Assembly: GCA_013372875.1 (NCBI GenBank)
Contig: JABXIW010000322.1
Span: forward strand, 1 to 13,482
Direction: 5' to 3'
Length of the DNA: 13,482 nt
Origin: Gammaproteobacteria bacterium
GTDB lineage: Bacteria > Pseudomonadota > Gammaproteobacteria > Enterobacterales > Kangiellaceae
Each line of letters starts with the position of its first letter. Position 1 is the first letter of the stretch. The notes under the pieces were generated by a model. The model did not search any database and had not been told where the DNA came from. It was given only the letters and a program-made list of their open reading frames with translations. Shown here one piece after another: positions 7,187-13,482 of this stretch. The translations under genes and the position numbers were made by a program.

Positions 7187-8444
7187 CCCATATTCAGTAT
7201 TATTGGTCGATGATGATCAGGATGTTTTGGACTCTTATTCGTACTTGATGAACATATCATCAATCAAGTCAAAAGCCATTAACGACCCAACACAAGCGCT
7301 GCAATATGTCTCCCCAGAGTGGGCGGGCGTTGTTATTCTCGATATGTACATGCCGCAAATGCATGGATTAGAACTGCTTCGGATGATCAAAAACGTCGAT
7401 GAGCGAATCCCTGTCATTGTGATCACTGGGCACGGCGATATTCCAATGGCGGTTGATGCAGTAAAGCAGGGCGCATGTGAGTTTTTAGAAAAACCGATCA
7501 ATCCTGCTGAGCTCTTAACACTAGTAAAACAGCAGCTTGAAACTCGAAGCAGCCAGGTGGAATTGCAGCTACAGGCGGAGAAATCTATTTCGCGCTCATT
7601 AATTGGTAAGTCTGCGCATATGGAGCAGATCCGCAAGCTTGTTGCCCAATACGCGTTACTGGACACGCACGTGGTGGTTTATGGTGAGTCGGGCACTGGG
7701 CGTCACAGCGTCGCGGGGTTAATTAAAGACATGATGTCTAAGAGTGAAGAAACGGAGTATGGCTCTTTTGCTCTCAGTGCTAGCACAACAATGGATAGCA
7801 TTGATGATGCCATCGACAAACAGCAGTCGTGTTTACTTGTCTTAGAGAACTTACCTGAACTGCCTGAAGAGGGGCAACGGCATCTGGCTCAACTGTTACT
7901 GGCGCGAGAACGTTGTGGGAAAAAGAATCTGCGTGTTGTAACGATTTTTGACTCAGAACCGGAAGCGTACATCACCAAAAATCAATTGCTGCCGGAGCTG
8001 TACTATCTGCTCAACCAAGGCGTGGTGCACGTACCGCCATTGCGTCAGCGCCCTGACGACATCGTGACGATATTTCATTACTTCTTAAAACTGAGTTGTA
8101 AGAAATTAGGCAAAACATTGCCAAATGTCGACTCTAGCTATCTTGCGCTACTGAGAGGCTATCCGTGGCCGGGCAACATCCGTGAGCTAAGAAACATCGC
8201 TGAGTTATACGCAATCGGAATTGTTAAATTAACGGGTAAAGAGCGCATCTACTCACAAAATGAGATTCAGCTTCCATTGGATGATTTGGTGGACGATTTT
8301 GAAAAGCAGCTAATAGAAGATGCGTTGTTTTTGCACTCCGGGCGAATTACGGATGCGGCAAACCATCTGCAAATACCGCGTAAAAAGCTGTATTTGAGAA
8401 TGAAAAAGCACGGAATTGAAAAGGGCAATTATAAGTCGCGATAA
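7176..8444 (+). CDS. pgtA: Response regulator PgtA, NtrC-like with degenerate ATPase domain
   Basis: This is a cytoplasmic transcriptional activator, the expected partner of PgtB and activator of pgtP. The 422-residue protein has a receiver domain (about 6-120) with acidic pocket D12/D13, phospho-acceptor D56 (VILDMYMP), T84 and K106. A central AAA+-like domain spans about 140-365, and a Fis-type helix-turn-helix 380-412 (GRITDAANHLQIPRKKLYLR). The central domain is degraded. Walker A reads GESGTGRH with arginine for lysine, the GAFTGA sigma-54 contact loop is missing, and Walker B reads LLVLENLPEL instead of an LDEI-type motif. PPLRQRPDDI and GYPWPGNIRELRN are kept. It therefore probably does not drive sigma-54 promoters. 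From memory, Salmonella PgtA shares these traits. ATG 7176 has GGAG 7 bases upstream; an in-frame GTG at 7149 is less likely. Confidence 0.9.
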   Translation: MSNNPYSVLLVDDDQDVLDSYSYLMNISSIKSKAINDPTQALQYVSPEWAGVVILDMYMPQMHGLELLRMIKNVDERIPVIVITGHGDIPMAVDAVKQGACEFLEKPINPAELLTLVKQQLETRSSQVELQLQAEKSISRSLIGKSAHMEQIRKLVAQYALLDTHVVVYGESGTGRHSVAGLIKDMMSKSEETEYGSFALSASTTMDSIDDAIDKQQSCLLVLENLPELPEEGQRHLAQLLLARERCGKKNLRVVTIFDSEPEAYITKNQLLPELYYLLNQGVVHVPPLRQRPDDIVTIFHYFLKLSCKKLGKTLPNVDSSYLALLRGYPWPGNIRELRNIAELYAIGIVKLTGKERIYSQNEIQLPLDDLVDDFEKQLIEDALFLHSGRITDAANHLQIPRKKLYLRMKKHGIEKGNYKSR

Positions 8445-8446
8445 CA

Positions 8447-8489
8447 AAAAAGCGTTTGAGGTCTACATCAGTAAGCTCAAACGCTTTTT
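8447..8489. terminator. Bidirectional terminator between pgtA and yhhN
   Basis: AAAAAGCGTTTGAG (8447-8460) and CTCAAACGCTTTTT (8476-8489) form a perfect 14-bp stem with a 15-base loop. The flanking A and T runs give U-tracts on both strands. It starts 2 bases after the pgtA stop and lies 45 bases past the yhhN stop, so it should end both convergent transcripts. Confidence 0.85.
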
Positions 8490-8533
8490 CATCAAAACTC
8501 AGAGTGATGAGCACCAATCTGCGGTATAGAAAA

Positions 8534-9190
8534 TTAACTGATCACCGTGAGATACGGATAACGAATCACGATGGCAATTACGGACATCGCCATTAAAGTT
8601 TGCGCGGAATAGTACGTGACCATCACCACTTGCCGAGAAAATACCGAGTAACCACCAAAGCGCTCAAAAGCCAGCACCGTGCCGGAAATGATGAAGATAA
8701 AACTTCCTAACACCGCAAACGAAGATGACTGCGTTTTCCCACTTAGATAATACTCAATGGCCATCCAACACATGGTCATCAAAACCAAAATGTAGATCGC
8801 GACAGGGATTCTTTCTTTGCCGAGGTCAGGTCGAAACAGCCAGTAAAAGCAAATGCCGAGCCCAAACAAAGCAATAGGAAGCCAAGGAGTGAAATGCCAT
8901 GCCGACATTAAGCTAAAGCCATAGCTGTAGGACAAATGAGCAGAGCAAAATAGGCTTAGACCAATGATGAACTTATCTCGCGGTAACATTAGTAGTAAAT
9001 CACCGAGTAGTGACAACGATAAACCCACTAATATCCACTGAGTGTAAGGAAGTTGACTCGCGGGAGAATTAAGCAAAATGCCAATCATCACAAGTACAGG
9101 CAATGGCTTTGATACGTAGAATAGCCATTTCGGCCCTTTACGGACACTTATGATGTGTATGAATGCTAATACAACGACAACTAGCCACAT
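8534..9190 (-). CDS. YhhN/TMEM86-family membrane protein, putative lysoplasmalogenase
   Basis: This is a 218-residue integral membrane protein of the YhhN family, whose eukaryotic TMEM86 members hydrolyse the vinyl-ether bond of lysoplasmalogens. The bacterial substrate is less certain. I count eight hydrophobic helices, roughly at 1-16, 24-42, 50-69, 74-92, 103-119, 127-149, 157-178 and 188-208. Family-like segments are SKPLPVLVM (27-35), LSLLGDLLLMLPRDKFIIGL (59-78) with the conserved GD, and a conserved-looking AH in the fourth helix. The length matches the roughly 200-residue family norm. The start is the only ATG that keeps helix 1. Its ribosome site is poor, an AGAG about 10 bases upstream. 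The gene is convergent with pgtA and has no obvious functional tie to its neighbours. Confidence 0.75.
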   Translation of the reverse strand: MWLVVVVLAFIHIISVRKGPKWLFYVSKPLPVLVMIGILLNSPASQLPYTQWILVGLSLSLLGDLLLMLPRDKFIIGLSLFCSAHLSYSYGFSLMSAWHFTPWLPIALFGLGICFYWLFRPDLGKERIPVAIYILVLMTMCWMAIEYYLSGKTQSSSFAVLGSFIFIISGTVLAFERFGGYSVFSRQVVMVTYYSAQTLMAMSVIAIVIRYPYLTVIS

Positions 9191-9219
9191 ATATAAAGAA
9201 CTCTCGAACAGACAAACGT

Positions 9220-9238
9220 GAGTAGCGTAGTGCTACTC
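9220..9238. other. Short inverted repeat in the yhhN leader
   Basis: GAGTAGC (9220-9226) and GCTACTC (9232-9238) form a perfect 7-bp stem with a 5-base loop. It lies about 30 bases upstream of the yhhN ATG. It could be an operator or an mRNA hairpin affecting translation; nothing in the sequence decides this. Confidence 0.3.
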
Positions 9239-9239
9239 T

Positions 9240-9277
9240 AAACAAAAAGATCTAACAAATGCGTAAGTTAGACCTTT
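9240..9277 (-). terminator. Terminator-like hairpin with no gene of its own, between yqhD and yhhN
   Basis: Read on the minus strand, AAAGGTCTAAC pairs with GTTAGATCTTT (9277-9267 with 9256-9246). This gives an 11-bp stem with one G-U pair and a 10-base loop, followed by TTGTTT, so the U run is at least five long. It looks like an intrinsic terminator. Since yqhD already has a terminator at 9417-9455, this one would end a separate short transcript or act in the yhhN leader. Between 9278 and 9416 I see no open frame or confident promoter. Confidence 0.5.
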
Positions 9278-9416
9278 GATTTCAATTTTATTTTTTGTGT
9301 ATGTAAAGCTAAACGGTCGCCACTTTACTGACCAACGCGAACACTTAATTTTGTGCATTAATTGTTGTTTTTAGAATGCCCAATATTTGAACGCGTTGAA
9401 GCTTACAAAATAGCAT

Positions 9417-9455
9417 AAAAAAACGGTATTGTGACCGTTAAGTCACAATACCGTT
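9417..9455 (-). terminator. Rho-independent terminator of yqhD
   Basis: AACGGTATTGTGAC (9422-9435) and GTCACAATACCGTT (9442-9455) form a perfect 14-bp stem around a 6-base loop. On the minus strand it is followed by a T-tract (9421 down to 9417), with two more Ts inside the stem end. It lies 35 bases past the yqhD stop codon. Confidence 0.88.
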
Positions 9456-9489
9456 AAACCCTAGAAAGGGCAGTGAACAGTTGTTGCTG

Positions 9490-10638
9490 TTATGAGACAG
9501 CTAATTCTAAAATTTCACGGCTGCGTTCAAGAGTAATCGCTTGGTTTTCACCCAGAACTGTCATTCCGTGTTTGTTGAGTTGGTCAATGATGGCATCGAT
9601 CGCTTGCTCGCGGCTTTCACCGTAGTTGTCTAGTTGAGTTGCTACACCAAGTTGGTGGTAGAACGCTTCGATGGCTTCGATAGTGCGTTCTGCAAGATCA
9701 TCACCAGACTCCAAACCAAATACATTACGACCCATTTGCTCAAGCTTCGCGCGCTTAAATTGCATCTGGTTACGCAGCAGTGATGGTTGGATGATGGCAA
9801 GAGAACGTGCGTGATCAACGCCCCAAAGAGCAGTCAGCTCGTGACCGATCATGTGCGTAGCCCAATCATGAGGAACGCCGCTACCAATCAAACCATTCAA
9901 TGCTTGGTTTGCAGACCACATGAGGTTTGCGCGCCATTGGTCGTCATCGCGCTCTGCGAACTGTTCGCCAAGCGTTTTTAGGGTTTTTAGCAGAGTCTCT
10001 GCGTAACCGTCTTGTACCATCGCTCCAGTAGGCAGTGTAATGTATTGCTCACAAACGTGTACCCAGGCATCGACAATGCCGTTAATAAGCTGACGCTCAG
10101 GCAGCGTTTTCATTACATCTGGATCTAAGACTGCAAACTTAGGCTGTACAGCAGGAGACATGAACGGCAGTTTGTCTTGAGTTTCTGCTTTTGTAATCAC
10201 TGCACCCATGTTGGATTCTGAACCAGTTGCAGGTAGCGTTAGGATAGCCGCAAGCGGTGTTGCTTCTGTCACTTGATGCTTACCGATCATAATGTCCCAG
10301 CCGTCACCATCGTACTTTGATGCTGCCGCAACGTATTTAGAACCGTCGATAACCGAACCACCACCAACAGCAAGAATAAAGTCGATGTTTTGATCTTTTA
10401 CGATAGCGACCGCTTTATCCAATGTTTCTTTTGTTGGGTTTGGTTCTACACCAGAAAACTCAGACCATTCGTGGCCAGTGAGCGCTTCTGCTACTTGGTC
10501 GTATACGCCGTTCTTTTTGATTGAGCCGCCACCGTAAATCACCAAGACCCTTTGATCCGCTGGGATCGCGTCTTTGATTGCTGCGATTTGTTGTTGGCCA
10601 AAGAAAATTTTGGTTGGGTTGACATAAGAAAAGTTCAT
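9490..10638 (-). CDS. yqhD: Iron-containing alcohol dehydrogenase, YqhD-like NADPH-dependent aldehyde reductase
   Basis: This cytoplasmic enzyme of the group III metal-dependent alcohol dehydrogenases is expected to reduce toxic short-chain aldehydes with NADPH. The 382-residue sequence is close to E. coli YqhD along its length. Recognisable parts are RVLVIYGGGSIKK (30-42), the nucleotide-binding AVGGGSVIDG (90-99) and LTLPATGSESN (133-143). Metal ligands appear as D190 and H194 (GIVDAWVH), H262 (WATHMIGHE) and H276 (GVDHA), matching D194, H198, H267 and H281 of the E. coli enzyme. AGAGG lies 6 bases before the ATG. It is divergent from an AraC-type gene, the same arrangement as yqhD and yqhC in E. 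coli, where YqhC activates yqhD in response to aldehydes. The substrate in this organism is inferred only. Confidence 0.93.
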   Translation of the reverse strand: MNFSYVNPTKIFFGQQQIAAIKDAIPADQRVLVIYGGGSIKKNGVYDQVAEALTGHEWSEFSGVEPNPTKETLDKAVAIVKDQNIDFILAVGGGSVIDGSKYVAAASKYDGDGWDIMIGKHQVTEATPLAAILTLPATGSESNMGAVITKAETQDKLPFMSPAVQPKFAVLDPDVMKTLPERQLINGIVDAWVHVCEQYITLPTGAMVQDGYAETLLKTLKTLGEQFAERDDDQWRANLMWSANQALNGLIGSGVPHDWATHMIGHELTALWGVDHARSLAIIQPSLLRNQMQFKRAKLEQMGRNVFGLESGDDLAERTIEAIEAFYHQLGVATQLDNYGESREQAIDAIIDQLNKHGMTVLGENQAITLERSREILELAVS

Positions 10639-10679
10639 TGCAGACCTCTTGTTTCCAGTTGAGGAGATTGAATACGTGC

Positions 10680-10748
10680 ATATTAGTACGACTTTTTGTC
10701 GTGTTGTAGGTCGATTTCTGTAAATTACTTGCCTATTTCTACAAAATT
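10680..10748 (-). promoter_or_regulatory. Candidate AraC-type operator and promoter for yqhD
   Basis: ATTTCTGTAAATT (10714) and ATTTCTACAAAAT (10735) are direct repeats, 10 of 13 bases alike, offset by exactly 21 bp. This is two helical turns, as in AraC-family half-sites. They sit just upstream of a possible minus-strand promoter: -10 TAATAT (10685-10680) and a very poor -35 TACAAC (10708-10703) with a 17-bp spacer. A poor -35 next to such sites suits an activator-dependent promoter. The spacer also holds the inverted repeat ACGAC-TTTTT-GTCGT (10688-10702). The assignment to the neighbouring regulator is inference. Confidence 0.4.
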
Positions 10749-10842
10749 GTTGTTATAGCGCTGGAATCGGAAATAGAAGAGAAAGTATAGTGAGCAAAAT
10801 GACAACAGAGCGTAGACCGATTGACGGTTTATGGAGCATTAC

Positions 10843-11724
10843 ATGAACACATTAGCCGAAACCATGCAGCAGTATGTTGAAAAGCATGAGCTGCACAATT
10901 TAGAAGGCATTAAGCAAACTGCTATCGAAGGCGTCTGGTTTTATCGCAGTAGCAAAGGCAATAACCGTCAACCATTTGTGTATCAATCAGGGATCATTGT
11001 GCTTGGCCAAGGGCATAAAAACATCCATATAGGGCAAACGCCAGTTCAGTATGGTCCGGATGACTATTTGGTGGTGGGCGTACCTATGCCTCTAGAGTGT
11101 GAAGCATTTGCCACCAACAATGAGCCTTTGCTCGGTATTTCTATCGACATCTCGCCAACGCTGCTGCACAAACTTGTGAAAAAGCTCGAAGCACAGAAAT
11201 TCAGTAATATCTGCGAAGATTCTAAACGTTGTGGCCTCAAATCGGTTCGAATGAACGACGCCATGCTCGATGCTTGCAAGCGATTAATGAAGGCGCTTTG
11301 CAACGATTTGGATGTGGCGATATTGGGCGAGTCCTTACTAGAAGAAATTGTCTATCGAACGCTTGTAAGCAAAGAAGGGCACGTGTTGTTTGAATTGGCT
11401 CACCAAGAAGGTTCCTACGCGAGAGTTGCAAAAGCACTCAATCGTGTTCATGCCGAATATCATGAGCAATTGAATGTCCAAACATTGGCGGAAGAGGCCA
11501 ACATGAGTATCTCGGCATTTCATCAGGCGTTTCGGAGCGTAACTTTAGAATCACCTTTGCAATACATCAAAAAAGTGCGTCTCAATAAAGCGAGAGATTT
11601 GATTCAACTCGAAGGGAAACGGGTCAACGATGCTGCTCGACTTGTAGGCTACAGCAGCCCATCACAGTTTAGTCGCGAGTACAAGCGACATTTCAATGAA
11701 ACACCAAGGTCAACAAAGGCATAG
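10843..11724 (+). CDS. AraC-family transcriptional regulator, YqhC-like
   Basis: This is a DNA-binding regulator, probably activating the divergent yqhD gene. The 293-residue protein has an N-terminal AraC-type sensing domain (about 15-180, with FVYQSGIIVLGQGHKNIHIG at 45-64 and the PMPLECEAF segment near 81-89). Its C-terminal DNA-binding domain has two helix-turn-helix units, near 212-232 (LAEEANMSISAFHQAFR) and 261-282 (DAARLVGYSSPSQFSREYKR). Cysteines at 86, 124, 130, 145 and 153 could matter for sensing reactive compounds, but this is speculative. I chose ATG 10843 because GGAG lies 6 bases upstream; the in-frame ATG at 10831 has no ribosome site. No clear terminator follows the gene, only a T-rich stretch at 11747-11765. 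The chitinase downstream has its own long upstream region and is probably separate. Confidence 0.88.
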   Translation: MNTLAETMQQYVEKHELHNLEGIKQTAIEGVWFYRSSKGNNRQPFVYQSGIIVLGQGHKNIHIGQTPVQYGPDDYLVVGVPMPLECEAFATNNEPLLGISIDISPTLLHKLVKKLEAQKFSNICEDSKRCGLKSVRMNDAMLDACKRLMKALCNDLDVAILGESLLEEIVYRTLVSKEGHVLFELAHQEGSYARVAKALNRVHAEYHEQLNVQTLAEEANMSISAFHQAFRSVTLESPLQYIKKVRLNKARDLIQLEGKRVNDAARLVGYSSPSQFSREYKRHFNETPRSTKA

Positions 11725-11768
11725 TGATCTTTATTTCAAAATGACGACTTTTTTCGCCTTTTTTATTA

Positions 11769-11884
11769 ATTTGCGAGTCACTTATTTATTCGAATTATAA
11801 AATTAGTTGCTGGTGCCAAATAATAGGTATTTTGTTGCAACCATTTAGTGGATTCTTGAGAGGTGGTGTTGAAAACTCGCAAAT
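11769..11884. repeat. Distant 10-bp inverted repeat upstream of the chitinase gene
   Basis: ATTTGCGAGT (11769-11778) and ACTCGCAAAT (11875-11884) are perfect inverted copies with 96 bases between them, in the 277-base gap before the chitinase gene. They could be paired protein-binding sites that loop DNA, or the ends of a large RNA stem. The rest of the gap is AT-rich. TGTGA at 11891-11895 is only half of a CRP-like site. Confidence 0.35.
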
Positions 11885-11942
11885 ACATAGTGTGAAATTT
11901 CCAACTTGTACTTAAGTTATTTTACGTCGAAATAAAAGTAAG

Positions 11943-11983
11943 AACGTGTTGTTTTAAACACGTTTAATATTGTTTTAACAATA
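11943..11983 (+). promoter_or_regulatory. Tandem hairpins and 21-bp repeat in the chitinase leader
   Basis: AACGTGTT (11943-11950) and AACACGTT (11957-11964) form an 8-bp stem with a 6-base loop. TATTGTT (11968-11974) and AACAATA (11977-11983) form a second inverted repeat. TTGTTTTAA occurs in both, at 11949 and 11970, exactly 21 bp apart. The site ends about 18 bases before the ATG and just before the ribosome site AAGGA. It may be an operator or a 5' untranslated structure. No clear -35/-10 pair was found. Confidence 0.35.
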
Positions 11984-12001
11984 ACTTAAGGAAGAGCGAT
12001 T

Positions 12002-13482
12002 ATGCACCTTAAAAACGGGAAAGCAGTGAAAAGTGTCTTTACGCTAAGTACGCTGACTGCATCTTGTCTATTGGCCTTCAACAGCTACGCAGCGGTTGAT
12101 TGTGCCCCTCTAGAAGTTTGGGATTCGTCAAAAGTTTATAATGGCGGCGACCAAGTTCAGCACGAAGGTAACGCATACAAAGCGCGTTACTGGACGCAAA
12201 ACAATAACCCTGCACAAGCTGGCCAGTGGGGCGAGTGGGAATCTCTTGGTGCTTGTGATGGAACAGGTCCTGTTGATCCACCACAAAATGAAATCCCGAC
12301 GGTGACTCTAACCGCTCCTTCTGCGTCGGCATCTATCACCGCTGGTGAAGTGGTTAACCTAGCCGCAGATGCAGCAGACACTGATGGCACAATTAGCAAA
12401 GTTGAATTCTTTGTTGATGGTGCTTTAGTTGGTCAGTCTACTTCGGCTCCTTTCACTGCATCTTGGACTGCAACTGAAGGCGTACACGAGTTTTCAACTA
12501 AATCTTATGATGACGCTGGCGCGGTAAGTACTGCAAGTTCAGTAACGCTTACGATTGCTTCAGCTCAGCCAGGTAATGAAGCGCCTACAGTGGATGTTGC
12601 GCTTTCAGCTACTTCAATCGACTTAGGCGGTACTGTTACGCTTACTGCTAACGCAGCAGACGCGGATGGTAGCGTTGCTAAAGTTGACTTCTACGTTGCT
12701 GGCGCATTAGCTGGCACAGTAACAGCTGCTCCTTACACACTAGACGTAACGCCTTCAAAAGCGGGCGCTCTAGCGGTATACGCGAAAGCGACAGATAACG
12801 CAGGTGCAAGCACAGACTCTGCAATTGCTACGTTAACTGTAAATGGTGGCGCAGTGGCGTCTAACTGTCGTCCTGATGGTCTTTACCAAACAACAGGCGT
12901 GGACGTACCTTACTGTTCAATCTACGACGAAGAAGGTCGTGAGAAAATGGGGGCGGATCACCCACGTCGTGTCATCGGCTACTTCACGAGCTGGCGTGCA
13001 GGTGATGACCCACAATCGACTTACCTTGTTAAAGACATTCCTTGGGAACAGCTAACTCACATCAACTACGCGTTTGTGAGCATTGGTTCTGACGGTAAAG
13101 TGAACGTTGGCGATGTTAATGATCCAAACAACGCTGCAACTGGCAAAACATGGCCAGGTGTTGAAGTCGATCCTACGCTTGGTTTCAAAGGTCACTTTGG
13201 TGCACTAGCAACTTACAAGCAAAAACACGATGTTAAGACGCTAATCTCGATTGGTGGTTGGGCTGAAACTGGCGGTCACTTCGATGCAAATGGCGATCGT
13301 GTTGCTGATGGTGGCTTCTACACAATGACGACCAATGCTGATGGTTCTATCAACCATGCTGGCATTGAGAAGTTCGCAGCTTCTGCAGTTGAAATGATGC
13401 GTAAGTACAAGTTCGATGGTCTGGATATCGACTACGAATACCCAACATCAATGGCTGGTGCTGGTAACCCTTACGATAAAGA
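12002..13482 (+). CDS. Secreted chitinase (GH18) with N-terminal chitin-binding module, 3' end outside window
   Basis: This is an exported enzyme that cleaves beta-1,4-linked N-acetylglucosamine chains. The first 493 residues are visible. A signal peptide (1-30) ends at NSYA. A CBM5/12-type chitin-binding module spans about 36-84 ([36 protein letters not shown]). Two homologous Ig-like repeats follow (about 98-187 and 193-281), each with a DTDG or DADG, KV(E/D)F and a D(D/N)AGA(V/S) motif. The GH18 barrel starts near 322 ([10 protein letters not shown]), with LISIGGW at 414-420 and the catalytic [10 protein letters not shown] at 472-481, where E479 is the proton donor. ATG 12002 has AAGGA 9 bases upstream. 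The barrel is cut by the window edge. The architecture is reminiscent of the Vibrio chitinases of the ChiA-2 type, but I cannot fix a symbol. Confidence 0.92.
   Translation, partial: MHLKNGKAVKSVFTLSTLTASCLLAFNSYAAVDCAPLEVWDSSKVYNGGDQVQHEGNAYKARYWTQNNNPAQAGQWGEWESLGACDGTGPVDPPQNEIPTVTLTAPSASASITAGEVVNLAADAADTDGTISKVEFFVDGALVGQSTSAPFTASWTATEGVHEFSTKSYDDAGAVSTASSVTLTIASAQPGNEAPTVDVALSATSIDLGGTVTLTANAADADGSVAKVDFYVAGALAGTVTAAPYTLDVTPSKAGALAVYAKATDNAGASTDSAIATLTVNGGAVASNCRPDGLYQTTGVDVPYCSIYDEEGREKMGADHPRRVIGYFTSWRAGDDPQSTYLVKDIPWEQLTHINYAFVSIGSDGKVNVGDVNDPNNAATGKTWPGVEVDPTLGFKGHFGALATYKQKHDVKTLISIGGWAETGGHFDANGDRVADGGFYTMTTNADGSINHAGIEKFAASAVEMMRKYKFDGLDIDYEYPTSMAGAGNPYDK

Noticed and set aside
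7235..7666. 143-codon minus-strand open frame inside pgtA
   Set aside because: It is antisense to a well-supported receiver domain, is rich in Ser and Cys as shadow frames are, and resembles no family I know.
12078..12399. Overlapping minus-strand frames inside the chitinase gene
   Set aside because: The plus-strand frame encodes a recognisable chitin-binding module and Ig-like repeat, so these are shadows.
1..13482. Mobile elements, integron repeats, CRISPR arrays or tRNA genes
   Set aside because: I scanned for transposase or integrase motifs, terminal repeats, regularly spaced direct repeats and tRNA-like cloverleaf sequence and saw none.

Overview
The window looks like part of a gamma-proteobacterial, most probably Vibrio, chromosome. 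The clues are a complete phosphoglycerate transport (Pgt) locus, a YqhD-type aldehyde reductase beside its AraC-type regulator, a YhhN-type membrane enzyme, and a secreted chitinase with a carbohydrate-binding module and Ig-like repeats. The assignment rests on protein resemblance and gene content only. I see no insertion sequence, integrase, CRISPR array, tRNA or rRNA, and no obvious block of foreign composition.

Layout. Bases 1-264 hold little: a possible tail of an upstream gene and the terminator of pyk. On the minus strand, pgtP (1879-3258) is followed by a pyruvate kinase (265-1743). Divergent from pgtP, on the plus strand, run pgtC (3546-4832), pgtB (4832-7186) and pgtA (7176-8444). 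These three overlap end to start and finish at a strong two-way terminator (8447-8489). Next, all on the minus strand, come yhhN (8534-9190) and yqhD (9490-10638), separated by about 300 bases with two terminator-like hairpins. An AraC-family regulator (10843-11724, plus) is divergent from yqhD. A chitinase gene (12002 onward, plus) runs off the right edge.

How the genes work together. By analogy with Salmonella, PgtC (periplasmic binding protein) and PgtB (membrane histidine kinase) sense external phosphoglycerates or phosphoenolpyruvate. PgtA (response regulator) then turns on PgtP, the antiporter that imports them. Here a pyruvate kinase of the potassium-independent type lies just downstream of pgtP. 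Import would thus be linked to the step that turns phosphoenolpyruvate into pyruvate and ATP. The 287 bases between the pgtP and pgtC starts carry an unusual run of TTGA motifs at about one-helical-turn spacing, a candidate PgtA target. The yqhD/AraC pair resembles the E. coli yqhD-yqhC aldehyde-response pair, and its intergenic region carries a direct repeat spaced exactly 21 bp, typical of AraC-family operators. The chitinase has a long upstream region with a distant 10-bp inverted repeat and tandem leader hairpins.

No wholly new system is evident. The most interesting signals are the pgtP-pyk linkage, the candidate regulatory arrays, and an orphan terminator hairpin between yqhD and yhhN.
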